Positions 10,801 through 24,800 of a stretch of 64,000 bases of DNA are shown here, piece after piece. The notes beneath the pieces were generated by a model. It did not search any database and was not told the DNA's origin. It saw only the letters and a list, made by a program, of their open reading frames with translations. The stretch's first letter is position 1. The number at the start of each line of letters is the position of its first letter. Origin of the DNA: Archegozetes longisetosus. Its lineage: Eukaryota; Arthropoda; Arachnida; Sarcoptiformes; Trhypochthoniidae. The position numbers and the translations under genes are program-made. Where the stretch lies: contig JAEMBT020000005.1 of assembly GCA_018873245.2 (NCBI GenBank), positions 12,260,001 to 12,324,000 of the forward strand, written 5' to 3'.

Positions 10801-13800
10801 ATTTGAGACGTAGTAGAAAATAACTATTCAGTCAGGAAAATCTGAACTGTTCCTAAGCGCTATTCATAACAATATAGTTCCTTAACTATATTATATGTTT
10901 GAGATGTTTGAGGAATCACACTTAAAAATTTTATTATAGGAACTAATAAGGAATAATAGTCTAGTATCAGTCTAGAAAAAATAATTTTATCAATTATAAG
11001 TGTAATTCTCAACAGTACAGTTCAATAACTATTCTAAAGCCTAATCTATAAAAAATGTTGAATTTCCAAACCTTTTAACAAGCGATTCGATAATAAGCTC
11101 TGCCGTATCATTGGACTGATCCATAATGTGACATACTTGTTCATAACTACAGTTGATTAACGACTTTCCATCCCATTCAAGAATCTTATCGCCAGGTTTT
11201 AGAGCCATCTTATCTGCTGGTCCTCCGGGTTGAGTCCACGCTACATAAGCGTAAAGCATGCCATCATTTTCATTTAGTTTGCCTCCGATAACACTCAGTC
11301 CGAAGCCTCGGGTCCTACTGCTCCTGTCGTTATCATCTCTATGAAGGATAACTCTTTCGAACTGAGTCACAGGATTCCTATTATTTCTGGAATCGACGTC
11401 ATCGATAACTATACGAATATTTTCTCCCTCAGGCGCTGACGCTCTTCTGGGCTGTTCCATCGGCAGGTCCAGAGAATGTGATGAACTTTTTCTAGAGTGT
11501 GGCAGATCTAACATAGACCTGAAAGTAGCGTTTGTCAACTAATTAGTTTATTGCAAAAGATGAAAAGGCATAAGAAAATTTAGTTCTTTTTCAGTAAATT
11601 TAATGTCAGATATTATCCTTGATTTTCGATTCAATTATGTAATATTTTAAAGAAAATATTTGCTAGAAATTCGTCAAATTTATCAAAAATGGTGAGGTAT
11701 GTTGATTAGGATTTTTGTTTATTAAGAATAGGTTCTTAATAGAGATTATCTAAATTGAATACTGGGAATAGCGTATAAATCGATAGTCTCCTAATGTTTC
11801 AAAATCCAGATCCAGCTTCAAGCTAAAGTTAGAATTATTTCTTTACGTTTAACTATTTAATTGAGTTACGAAACCGTATTTCGTAACTAACGAACTTCGT
11901 AACTTCAAACCTAATTATACTTCATTTTAAAGTGAGTATTAGCTTAAACTAGAACTTTTTAGAGCGAGAACTGAAAATAATATGAAAGGTAAATTTAGTA
12001 GATCGATTAATTTTTAATAATACCATACCTGGAGGGCTCGACAGGTATTTTTGGCAGTGCTCGACCTGTTGAGCCTCGTCTTGGTAAGCAGTCTTTGAGC
12101 GTTAGATGATTAGTGTCGACCACATCGACCAAAACTGACGGTATTGATCGGCGTTGAGTTTGTAAGTGTGGATATGTTGGCAAACCTAACATATCAGAAT
12201 CAGCCGATTCTCGTGGAGATCGAGAATATTCTGATGATGGCGTAAGACTTTCTGGCGGCGGACTGTACCTAATGATCAATATTGGAATATAATTGTTGAT
12301 AAAATTTTGTTTTGCGCATTAATTAAATGGCTTATTGATTTTTTCAGCTTTTAGTTATAGTAAGAGTTTTGTTTCTCAGCATTTTTTAAAACAGATATCG
12401 AGTTTCATGCATAAAAGTTCTTTTAGGGAATATTATATTAACTTATGGATTAATAAAATATATTAAAGAAAAAGGTCTTCAACAAAGGATCTCAGCAAAT
12501 ATTGAGTAAAACTTCGATCTAAAAGCTCATATAAAATTCACTGTAAGAATAAACTTATCTTTTATGAAATTGATTTTGTTTATTATTAATGAAGGATTTG
12601 TTTATTTAGCTTACAAATTTTTAATTATTCAGCAAAAAGTTTTCATTACTGATTGAAACAAACTATTTATCGGAAAATATAATAACTGTATCTTATAAAA
12701 GTAGTCAGTTATCACGTTCTTGCAGAAAACGTTCGAATACAAAAAAATTATAAGTATTTCAATAGAATCCATCCATACCTTAAATCGCTAACATCTGAGC
12801 TCTCGGAGCTCTTACGAGTGCCGAAACCATTTCGGGTGTAAATCATAGCATCCGATGATATATGTCTCAAATGAGGTTCACTAAACTCCTGACCGGTACT
12901 CAATTGATTATTATTATTATTATTCTGTATAATGACGTCGTCATCGTTAGTGAACGATCGCTTCTGTCGATGAATTTTCAACTTTCGAGATCGACGTCTT
13001 CGATGATGACCAGATGATGTCCTAATCGTTCCATCATTATTTTCATCGTCTATTGATGAATCTGAGGCTGAATACGATTTTCGGAACTCGTCCCGCGATT
13101 TGAATCCCGAATCACTTGGTGGTAGATGAGCTGACTGAGATTCGGCCGAAGATCTTCGACTATCACTCAAAGCTTCAGATGATGCGTATTTGTCATTCGA
13201 GGCCACTGAATATTTGTCTGGTGGCGAACATGGACGGGATCGCGATCTTCTGATATTTTGACCATTGCTTTTAGTATAGCTTAATGTTGCTGTGGTAGTG
13301 GTCAGGCCTTCAAGTGAGTGCTGTCGAGGTTGATCTGACAGTGATGGACGTCGCTATTGATTGATATATGGAATTAATTACCTTTCTTATTAGTAAAGTA
13401 AAATCTCATTATAACAAAGCTTAGAAAACATGAGAATTAAATTTCTTATATGGAAGCTCGTTACAACGAGGCATTTATTATTTGATTTTGAAAAATGACT
13501 TTCTCTAAACCGCGATTTTTCCGAATTTGTGATTTTTGGCTTAGTGTCAAAAGAAAGTTATTCTTCAACTTTAATGAAATACCAAAACTTCGTTATATCG
13601 AAGTTCGTCATAATGGTGTTGGCTTCTTTTTTAATAAGTTTGAAAAATGTTTTACTCTAAACTAGATTTCTTTCTAGACTTGTTTGATTTTTAGGTTGTT
13701 ATAAAACATTTGCTAAACTTATAAAGAGTTAGTCTAAATCTGTTTTTTGCTTTCAAGAGTGTGTTAAAAAATATTTTCTCCTAATTATGGTTAGATGACT

Positions 13801-16800
13801 TTTCTTTCTTTAAACTTTATTTACTTTTGTGGTCTAATGTCTTGTTAAGTTATCTGTCATTTTCCAACAAGAACGACTGAAAAACATAGATTTTCTCCTT
13901 ATAATTCAGAGGTACATCAAATTCAGTTAATACTGCTGGTAAAAGTGAGACTTACTTTACTTATGGGAGAATTTGGCGGTATGTTAGACGCTGTTTTTGA
14001 CATATTGAGTGTTCGCGTGGAATCTCCAGAGCCGTATCTTTGCTTTAGGCGAAAAGTTGATGCGCGAAAAAAACGAGACAGAAAAATTTCAATCTTTACT
14101 ATGATAAACAGAGGCGTAACATTTGGGCAAAAATTATTGCTTAACACAAGCTCTTATGCAATAATTCAATTTTGCTTTCAGTTTATATCTTATTTTTTAG
14201 GGGTTTATTTACTTTTAAGATTCACAAAAATACGGTTATAAAACTAATAAAGAGTTTTTTATTTGTCTTTTTGAGCTACAAATCATCTTTTCGTGCGTTT
14301 TCTCATTCTTTAGAAATAATTTTCTATTAATTTTCTGGACTTTCGATGTTTATCTAGGATTTAGTTTTCTAGTTATCTCAGAATAAGCTCTTAAATAGCT
14401 TGGAGATTGACTTTTAGTAAAAGAATATTCTTGTAGTTATTTTTGGTTAACTAGTAACCAGTTATTTGACATAGAATTATAGTTGAAATGCTTGATACTT
14501 TCTTAATTAAATGATAGATTACTCTATAATTCCTACGAATTTTAATCCTATCAGAGAATATCCTAGAATTCCTATCAAACTAGTGGAAAATTTCTAGCCT
14601 TCAAACTAATGAGAAAAACAAACTACCGCTTAGTTTAAAGCGATTTAGTGTTCGCTTCGCTGAACAAAAATTCATAAAAGCTTTGAAGCTCTAAAAAAAT
14701 TGCTTAAAATTTATATGTTAAGAGTTAACAGACTATTTGATATGAAAATTGGTTGAACTGATGTTAAGAACTAATGATTTTGGGATACAGTGAGCTATTT
14801 GGTGTTAAAGTACTTCCACAATTATAGGGCTAAGGGAAAATAGTCAATCAGTTGATGTACTAATTAAAGCCTTGAACTACTAATCAAGAGAATACTTACC
14901 ATTCTTGTAGACGATGGAACTCTTTTTAAGCCTAACTGTTCGCTTGTAGGGATTAGATGCGAACCGCGACGACGACAAAAACTACACATCCAGTACTAGT
15001 AATTAATTAATTAAATATGATAATTAGTTTGCGCTTTGAATTTACTTAAATAAACATTCAAATAATCTATAGGAATAGGAATTTAATTATTAGAATTTCA
15101 TTTGATATGCAAGAAAACTATGTCAAATATCACAGAGATATTCATCAGTTTTATCGTTGTACGTGCTTCAATTTGTTGCCCAAAATTCCAATTATTTGCT
15201 TATTAAATTAAAGGCTTTACTACATACAATTACTAGAGATTTTGATTCATAAGAAGAATATTTTCAAATTCTATTAGAAATCCCATTAATTAAGTGGAAA
15301 ATATTTATCTTTAAACTAGTTAATAATGAAAATTTACACGCGTTCAACAACACAATTATTAATTGTTGAGTAGGTTAACGATTTATAAAAATTTTTCAAT
15401 GATTTCAAGAATATTCGAGTGCCAAATCTATTTGTTGTAGTACAAATGATTAGTAACGATTTTTCTCATTTTTTGCATCGGCAAAATTAGAAAAAAATCG
15501 TGTGAACAACAATTTATCTCAATTTTCGTGTTGGTCTCTGTTTATTGAGTCGAAATTCTCATATGCATCACAAATTCTGATTTAATTATCTGTACCTTAG
15601 ATTCGTCTCTTGATGAATATGAAGAGCAGTCGTCGCACACGTATTGGTGGCAATTAGAGCAGGTGTGAAAGTTTTCATCATCATTTATCAATTTTCTGCA
15701 TATGCGGCAATTTCCTAATGTTAAATTTTTTGACGATTCCATTTGTGACGGATGTATATCACTAATTTTGCAACTGTAACAAAAGTTTATACTTCATATT
15801 AAAAATTATCTATTTCAATATAGACTAAGTTAATTTTAATAATTCAAGAATATTCTGCATCTGAAAGAACTCATGATATTTTTACTTATAAACCTCCAAT
15901 AGTAAAAGTCTTTTTAAAGATTTTTTTGAATCTAATTAAAGAATATCCAGTCTGAAAGAACACTTGACTTTCATTCAAAAATAATATATTTAAAAAAAAT
16001 TTAATCTTTGCTGAAACATGAATCTTATTACATAAGCTTTGTGTTTAAAATCTATATTTAGAAAATGATAAACAAATTAATAAAAGAAGAATATTCTTAT
16101 ATTATACTGAATAATATCAAAAGAGGAAGTAATCCGGTACAAATTTTCTATGATTTTTAGCCATTAGTAATAAGTGAAATTATATTCATAGCTCGAAAAG
16201 AATTTCTATAACTCCCACACTTAGCTAAAACTACTCGATTGAGATATGAAGATAGAAAACTTTTTTACTAGCATAATTTTTAATCCCTTCCGCTTCAATC
16301 AAGTAGAAGGTGAGCATAAGAGTGAAATTGAATGAAGCCTTAAGTAGTAATTAATTGGCTAATTAGAAGAATAGCATATTTGAATGCTGTGGAACGTACC
16401 ACTTAACTTGCTTTTGCGACAAATCAATTAATTACTGTTACATAAAATCAGTTTCGGCAAAGGTTCTTTCAAATCTCAAATAATAATTGTTTATTATGCA
16501 AAAATATTCTTAGTTTCTTCTCAGCTTTTGTATATCGAGTTCAGGCCTTAGAAAATGAATTTGTACTTATACTGAGATAGGCTTCAAATAATGCATATAT
16601 AGAGAGATAGTTTTGTGTGAGTTTATGCTGAAAGTGGTGTAGATCAACATCATGTAGATATCAAGCGTTAAGCGAAGCATGAAATCAAATGAGAAGATTC
16701 GAGTCACACGAATCTGAGAACGAAAGATGTGCTACTCTTTCACTATAACAACAAATACTATTTCTATTATTACTACTATTCTAGTTGTACCATAGCTGCC

Positions 16801-17369
16801 ATTACAATATTTTCTCATTATATACATAAACCTGATAAATAATCTCTCTATATATGCAATCTCTTTAGAAGTTGCTTATAATTAATCACTTTATATCTAA
16901 TTAGAGTTTGATTTGATAGTAATTAAAATTTTGAAGTCATAGATTGTTTTGAATTTTAGACTTAGTTTTAGATAAGGCCAAAATCGATTTTTCTCCTGAA
17001 TAATCATCTTTTTGTGCTGCTCATTAGTGTTTGACCTATGATAGTCTAAAACTGTGTCTGAAATTGATCCTCAAGAGAGATACGCTTAATATGAAAGTTG
17101 CATTCATGTTCTAAAAGCTTTTATTAACTATTTTCAAAGTTCATATACAGGTATTTCTAGTTAACGTGTTTAAAAAGATGAATGATTTTTACTTTTGCTG
17201 AGTTGGATTACGATGAAATTTCGTGACAGCGATTTACTTTTTAAAACAGCTTCGTGTCCGAAGCTATGATAAGCCGATCAAAGAGTTTCTTTTAGAATAG
17301 CTTTTTCTGAGTGAGAGAGTAAAACTTTCACATATTTCTACCTTCTCTGTCAGGTATTTAAGAATTGAT

Positions 17370-17428
<59 letters not shown>

Positions 17429-20400
17429 ATGTCATCAAAACTAATCGTTTCTCAAGCCTTGCATCAAATTTGAATACGAAATCAAATAAATCAATATTAG
17501 CTTACGATAGGGTTTTCAAACTTAAATCTAGAATGGTAATATAAATAGAATAAATAGGAAAGTTAGCTCAAAAACCCCAGTCCTGCTATGAATCCATTAG
17601 ATCTTGATCAATACTTAATATAAGCATTGCAAGTAATGACGAAATAACAATAAATGCTTTAGCATATGAAACGATAGCTAATTTTCTATGCAAAGATATA
17701 CGGATTTTTCACATCCATTTCCAGTATATTCAACACAAATTTAGACGATAAGCAGCGAAATTTTCTTTGATCCAGAAAGAAATTCTAGACTTTATTAGAT
17801 ATGAAATAACTCTATATGAGGTCGTCAACGATAATAAGAAGTACTCGTATATCATAACAAGCAAGCCATTGAGGATTTAATACTCCTTTATCATTAACAA
17901 AAGGGTTATCATCATTAGTATCAGTGATGAGTAAAGACTCAGGCTCTCAAATATCAGAAATAATAATTTAACTGCAAGTTATTATCTTTGACGTTCATGT
18001 GGAACCTATGCTCTCAAGTAGGTTTAAATACTGCTTAATATTCATAACACTGCCAAATTCTTAACCTAAATATTGATGTATTTTAGGCTTAAATAAGACT
18101 GGCAATCTAATAAATCATATGTTGATCAAAAAATGCTTTGTGTCCAATAAAAACGTTTTAATGGATATAAAGCTCTTTTACTAAAATTAAATGTACTTAG
18201 CTTTTATCCGATAAATTATCATCTTTCTTGAACAAGAAACTTTTCATTTAAAGCATAAACTCAGTCCTAAAGCAATTTTCGCAACTTATCAAAAAAGACT
18301 AACTGCTAAAAGATTTCAATTATTAGTAAAGCAAGAAAAAATAATTTTTCGAAGACCCGCTCTGAACCCTCACCCGAAAAGTTGTATCAATAAAATTCTT
18401 ACTACTTTACTCATTAAGTGAGAAAATAATATATATTTAGTGTCGGATACTCTTCGCACTCACTCATGTCGGATATAGAGATAAATGACAATAAATCAAG
18501 ATTTACTATAAATGTTTCGCTAAAGCTTTAGGAATTAATTAACAAAAGCAATAAAACCAATTTAATTGACAGCATAGAAAACAAGAGAAAACCTATTGCT
18601 ATTAAAGAGAGAAAAACTCATTTCACGTAAATCCTAAACAAATGGGATCTAGTACTGCGCCTACACATACGAGTCAACCAACAACTCATTGATAATCAAT
18701 TAGATGATAAACATTGAAATATTTTATTTTTAGTGGTAAGAGCAATTCAATGTTAGGCATAATATAAAAATTTAGTATACTCTTTAAAAAGTTTGGCCTC
18801 TTTTCCCTGAATGCCTCTCTTGGTACAGTACAAAATACTAATAATCTGCTCACTACTCAATAAATCAATTTATTTAACTTGAAATTTGATTTTTTCAATA
18901 TTTCAGTATCTCTAACGTTGCAAAAAACTGAATTACTCAACGGTTGGAAAAAAAAGTTGACTTTCCACGAACCATCCTCAATAATATAATTCTTAATAGC
19001 AAACCTACAATTTATTTACTTACGCGTAAAAAACCATTTTTACATACCATTACTCAAGTTTTTAATAACAAACGTATTGCTTCTCGTTTTCAACGAGAAT
19101 ATAGGAAAATATTGACTCAAAGAACTAATTTTTTCATCAGTTCCTGTGTATTGAAGAGATGTTATCCTCTCTATTCTCGGAAACTCTGAGCCAACTCTCA
19201 CTAAATATAAGTGGTTTGGTCTGTAGTATATTAAATTTTCTTTCACAAGTTTATAGTAAAAGCAATTCTCAATTCTAAATAAATTCTTTTACAAAAGGAA
19301 GAACTAGTGGTTTAACATATTTTTCTTTAAAATAATTCAATTTCAATTCTAGCTTTAAGTTATATTTTTATTGAAAATTTTCTCTTTAATAGAAAGATCA
19401 AAGTGACTTTTAATCAAATTTTCAAACCAAAATTTCAAAATATTAACACAAGAGAAAGAATTGAATCCTAGCGAAAACAATAACCAAATATCAAAGAAAA
19501 TCTAAAATCAATTTACCGTATGATACACAGAATCTTAATACAGAGCATGAAAATAATTGTTTAGGAAAATGGCAAAATTAATGTCCAGTTGAAAGAAGAA
19601 AGTTTTCATTGAAATCCGTAAGTTTAAGCTAAGATAGTAAGAATCGGATAGAGTATATCTATTTGATTGGCACGATATTATCAAATAGTAATGCTATTCA
19701 TTCTGGTTTAATGCATTTTTAGGCCCATATATTATGCTCTTATGACCACTACCAGTACACGTGTATGTAAGCTCATGATAACTAAGCTCTTGATACTCAA
19801 CATATAAAATGAATTGGTATGAGAAGCAGTTTGTTACTTAGGAATTAAATTCCGAAAGCTGTATGCGTTGCATCGCATTCAGGATAAACTTTTATTAATG
19901 GGATAAATAAATAATATTTTTGCTGTTAAACTAAGCGTGAATTTTTCGTTTTTATACTAACAGGATCAATAGTTATTTTGTATAATCAAAATTTATTGAA
20001 CAAAGTATTCCTGTCCTTTATCAAGAGCTTATTGTTATTGGATTAGAACGTTCATTAAGATTTAAATCGAATTAAGCAACAAATTTCCAACTCTAGATTT
20101 GCATTTTTTAAAGCTTTAAGTCTTATCAGTTTTTCAGATAGTATTCTAATGGATTTGTGATTTAGAGGTTCTTATAGTGGTAGGGATACATTTTTCAGGA
20201 TTTCTAATCTAAAAGCTTTTCTGAAAAACTAATTTTTCAAAAATTTTGATCATCTTAAACATCGTTAAATGGAAGAAATAGTGAAGAATCTACTAGAAAA
20301 TAAGTTGATATAAACTTTTAAAGTGTATGATTCGATAGGAAACAGTATTTTTGATTTTCATACAATTATTGCTGGAGATCTCATATGAGTCTCTTTTAAG

Positions 20401-21777
20401 TGCATCACTTTTTGCCCACTGATCAGGAAATGAGACATTGGAAGAAAAAATAGGAGAAATTCTCTGTTCTGTTAGCAATATATCGCTATTCCATATCGAA
20501 ATATCTCTTAACCTCATTCTAGGGTTTGATCATTGGTGAAGTGAACTTTTTCCTCACAGAAGATCTTAAAAACCTTATTCACTCTAAAAGGATCAAGTCT
20601 TACAAGTTGGAAATTATTCCAAAACAATTTTGGGGATTAGGGACTTGTTTTAGACTTAGATCTTGAAATTCGGTTCTGAATGAATGATCTCAATGAAGTA
20701 CTATTTGTAACAAAAGTCTTTTGTAAAATACTCTTATATTTAGGATTAGATGAGAATTTACTGAAATCTTATTCACCTTTATCTAAATCTATCTAAATTT
20801 ATTAAACTTTTCAACTAATATTCAATCGAAGGACGAATAAATTATTAAATTCTAACTAACTTAGAGCTAAACTAAGATCAAGTAAAAAGAGCTGATTAGT
20901 TTGAAAAGTCTTTTACAATTTGATATTAACTTTACACAAGTCTTACTTTGAATACAAGTTTCAAAGAAAAGCCGACTGCATGGAAGAGCTATTCAATTAA
21001 TCAGAATCTCATGTACAACAATAGCAAGTATTTGAATGAACACGTTTTCAAAAGTGACTTTAGTTTTTAGTTAGATCAATCGATAATTTAAATTGTGTCA
21101 AAATTTTGATTTGAATTTGTGCTATAGTCAAAAGAATTGTGACTAAACTAAAGTCTGAAACTATTTCTTATCTTAAGAATACTAGTATTTGAAAGGATTT
21201 TTCGAATATCAAAACTTATGGACACTATTTCTCATGTGCCTTAAAAACTTGTTTACAATCCGTCAAATCATATTTTGAAAGCCTAAGTATCACTTTATAA
21301 GACTTTTAAAGTTTATTTTCAGTCAACGATAATATCGTGTTTTTCGCTCTCTTTTTGCAAATCTTTTTCATTTTTAAAGTCAATACTAGTCTTTGTATAT
21401 TCTCATATTTTATATCTGGATATAAACTTTTCAAAGTCTACATCAATCAAACTAAGAGTTTTTGTCTCGAATGTATGTTAAACGAATGTTAGTCTTTAAA
21501 CGAAAAAAACTTCAATCTCTTTATAGAACAAATTCATTGTTTTTGATCTTCCTTTATGTAAAAATGTTCAGACATTTCAAAAATACCATTTTTATTTTTT
21601 TTAAATCTTTAATAATTTCAACAAATTTTATACATTTTTGCTTCAAGTTTTTATTCTTTTTCATATATCTGAAAATTTTTCAGATTCATAAATATCGGTA
21701 AAAGTGAAACTTTTTCCTAAGGTTGAGCATTAAGAGAAGAACAAAAGAAACATTTTAAGTCATCAAAAATCAAAAAG

Positions 21778-21816
<39 letters not shown>

Positions 21817-24800
21817 AAGAATAGAAACAGAATATTTGTCTAACTTTCTTAGAGAGCTTTTAATATAAATTGTTTTGGCAATACAACTGTATAGAAAAAG
21901 TGCGGCTCTAAACCCTTAAACTGATAAATCATGTTTGAGAATGCGTGCGATTTTGACATTAGTATAAATTATTGTCATTCCTGTCGTTTCTCTCCATAAT
22001 CTTATGTTAATTTTCTGTACTTATGTGGGATTCGATGGAGAGAAAGATAATGTGAATAAGACTTTCTTATTGCGCCCTAAGATATACTGAGAATACAATA
22101 AAAGAAACGATATAAAAACCTATACTTTCTATTCTTCTATCTATATTCTGTCATACAGAATAAATATAATCCTTAAGAATGGGAAAATCCATAACTTAGT
22201 TGAATAGATAAATAATGATTTGAATTGCAAAAAGATGTTTATTAGCTACTTATCTAGTAGTAATCTAAGCATTTGTTAGGCTTTAATTTCAGTTTAAATT
22301 ATCAGGTTATAAACTCTTTGGATAATCCGATTATATTCAGCTTTGATAAATCTCTTAATTAATAGTTCGATCACGTATCTAAATCTATTTTGCAATTAAA
22401 GAATCTTGATGAATAATCAATTGATTGCTAGATCAATCTATCGAAATGAATCCCTTTATTGACATAGTTATTCAATTGCAAAGCAGGCCACATGAGATCA
22501 TATTCAATGCTGTAGAATATTCCGATTGATAAACTCATACAGCATCACAATAGGACAGAGTATATATTGTTGATAAAGCTTTTCAATAGTTTGAATAAGT
22601 GGTCAGCAATGGGTGAAATTGACTCAACCTTTGTTCAGAAGTTTTATTCAGTCGTTTAAGTAGAAATTCAAGGATAAATAGTTTTGAATGACTTATTCTA
22701 AGCCAATATAAGAGTTTCTGAGTTGAGAACCGTTCGAACAGTTGTAAGAAAAGTAAATTAAACTAAAAGCTAGTGGAAAGTATGGATTTATTATGAATTT
22801 AATTAGAAGTGATCTTTATTTGAACAAGAACCAGTTATCGATAAAAGGCTGAACGTATTCTGTTGAGCGAAATTTTATTTTACAGAGTATTTGAATAAAT
22901 ATCGATCCTGTCAAGTTCTTCAGATATCATATCAATAGATTTGACTGCATTTTTAGATATGATCACGAAGTGTAAGCATGTTCTCAAACAAATAGCTGAG
23001 GGAATATTCTGATCATGGAATCATTGATCGAAAACTTCTGTGTAAAAGCCCGTATGAAAGTAATAGCATGTGTACTTTTATTAAAAGCGTATGATATCTG
23101 ACATCTATATAGTCATGACTTACAAATGCAACTTCAATTACGTAAAACTATTCGCTTGTATTTTTAGGCTATTCTGTTATTTTCTCTTCCATTTCAATTG
23201 CTTTTATACCTAACAAAACTAGTATTCATTGAAGAAGTGTTTCACAACAACTTAGCATATACTCTATGTTTCAGATAATTATTTCTATGAATGGAACAAC
23301 AAATTTGTTGTTTTTCTATGAAACCAATTTTTTCGTTTCAAAAATTCATTCATTAGTTTTTTCATTAGAAGATCTTTTGAAAAAGTTTTGATTAAACTTT
23401 TTCCGAGTTATAGAAATAAATAAAAGTTAGAGAAAATAGAGTTCATATTAGTTTCAAACTCGAACGCAAATGGATTTTCGAATGAAAATAAAGTATTAAA
23501 AAACAAATATATATTTATTCCCAAAAACCTACTCGTTTCATAAGTTTCTTCTTTCAAATAAAAATAATATCGATTTTTTAGAATAAATAAATTCCTCAGA
23601 AAACAAACTTTGATCTTATCTGCAGATAGTTTTCCAACTAAGGAGAGAAACTAATCTGAAAAAATATATTAGCTAATAGTTTATGCAAGCGTTGCATAAC
23701 TTCAGAGGCAAGAGTGAAATTTACATTAAAAGTTAAAAGTTACTAGAAGCATAAAAGCAACTTTGGAATAATCTTTTATGGCTATCACGAAAATTTTGAT
23801 GTAAACATTTATTAAAAATTTACTTTTATCCGTCTACAGTTTTTCATGGGTATCTGCTCCTCTTAGACACTTAGATCATGGTTTTGCTTGATGCTAAGCG
23901 CTATTGAGAAACTTGGATCTTCGGTTGTCTATGCGACTTAAATTCCCAGAATTGACTTCAATTTTTAAACACGCGCTCGCTTTGATCACGCTATCGTTTA
24001 AAACAGTATTTATTGACCCATTCAAGCAAATTCTAGGAATCGAATTTTCAGCTGCAGATCAGAGAGAATACTAGTCTTCATCAAACAACTCATCACACTC
24101 TTCACAATTATTTACATACATCAAATAAAAATTCGTTCACTTATTTCATAGAATTAAAAGTTTTGTACTCGAACGTCATATCGAAACAGTTAATTACAAT
24201 GAAAAGCAAAAGAACAAGACTAGGAAAATTAAAGCGAAAATGTAGAAAATTCTTCCAGGCTAAAAACTTAGAAGTAAAACAACACTAGTTTATACTATTT
24301 TTTTCAAGTTATTCTACGAAAGTCTGTAGAAGATGAAGATAGAATCTCACAGACTAATCGATTTTTGTTCATAGTTCTTAGTAATACTGTAGCATAAATT
24401 CCAACTCAAACAGAACAACATTGACTTTAATTGCCTTAAAAGCAGAGTAGATAAAACATTTAATAAGAATTTTGACCTTAAGTTTCAAAGCTTTAGACAA
24501 ACATAACATTTGAGTAACTGTTTTTCAAGTCTACATCTTTTTTAACGACCCACTTCTGTGTCTCCATTATTCTCATTAAATTTTAGTATTAATGATTAGA
24601 ACATATAATTACTTAAAAAACTCTTAATGAGCTCTTAATGCTTTTTAATGCTGTAAGAATTATTGTGCAATAGTCTGTACAGTCAACTGTAAATACGCAC
24701 TTTTTTTTATAAATTTTTAATATTCATATCATTTTTTACATTAATAAATAAGAGAACTCGCTCAATATGAAAATTAATCATTTCATAAACATCGAGTACT

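Noticed and set aside
13945..14241. 98-codon plus-strand frame
   Set aside because: It overlaps Rim exon 5 in antisense, and its hydrophobic end is typical of A/T-rich chance frames.
24676..24692. TACAGTCAACTGTA palindrome
   Set aside because: It is too short, and although it resembles two abutting CAGT ends there is no element between them.
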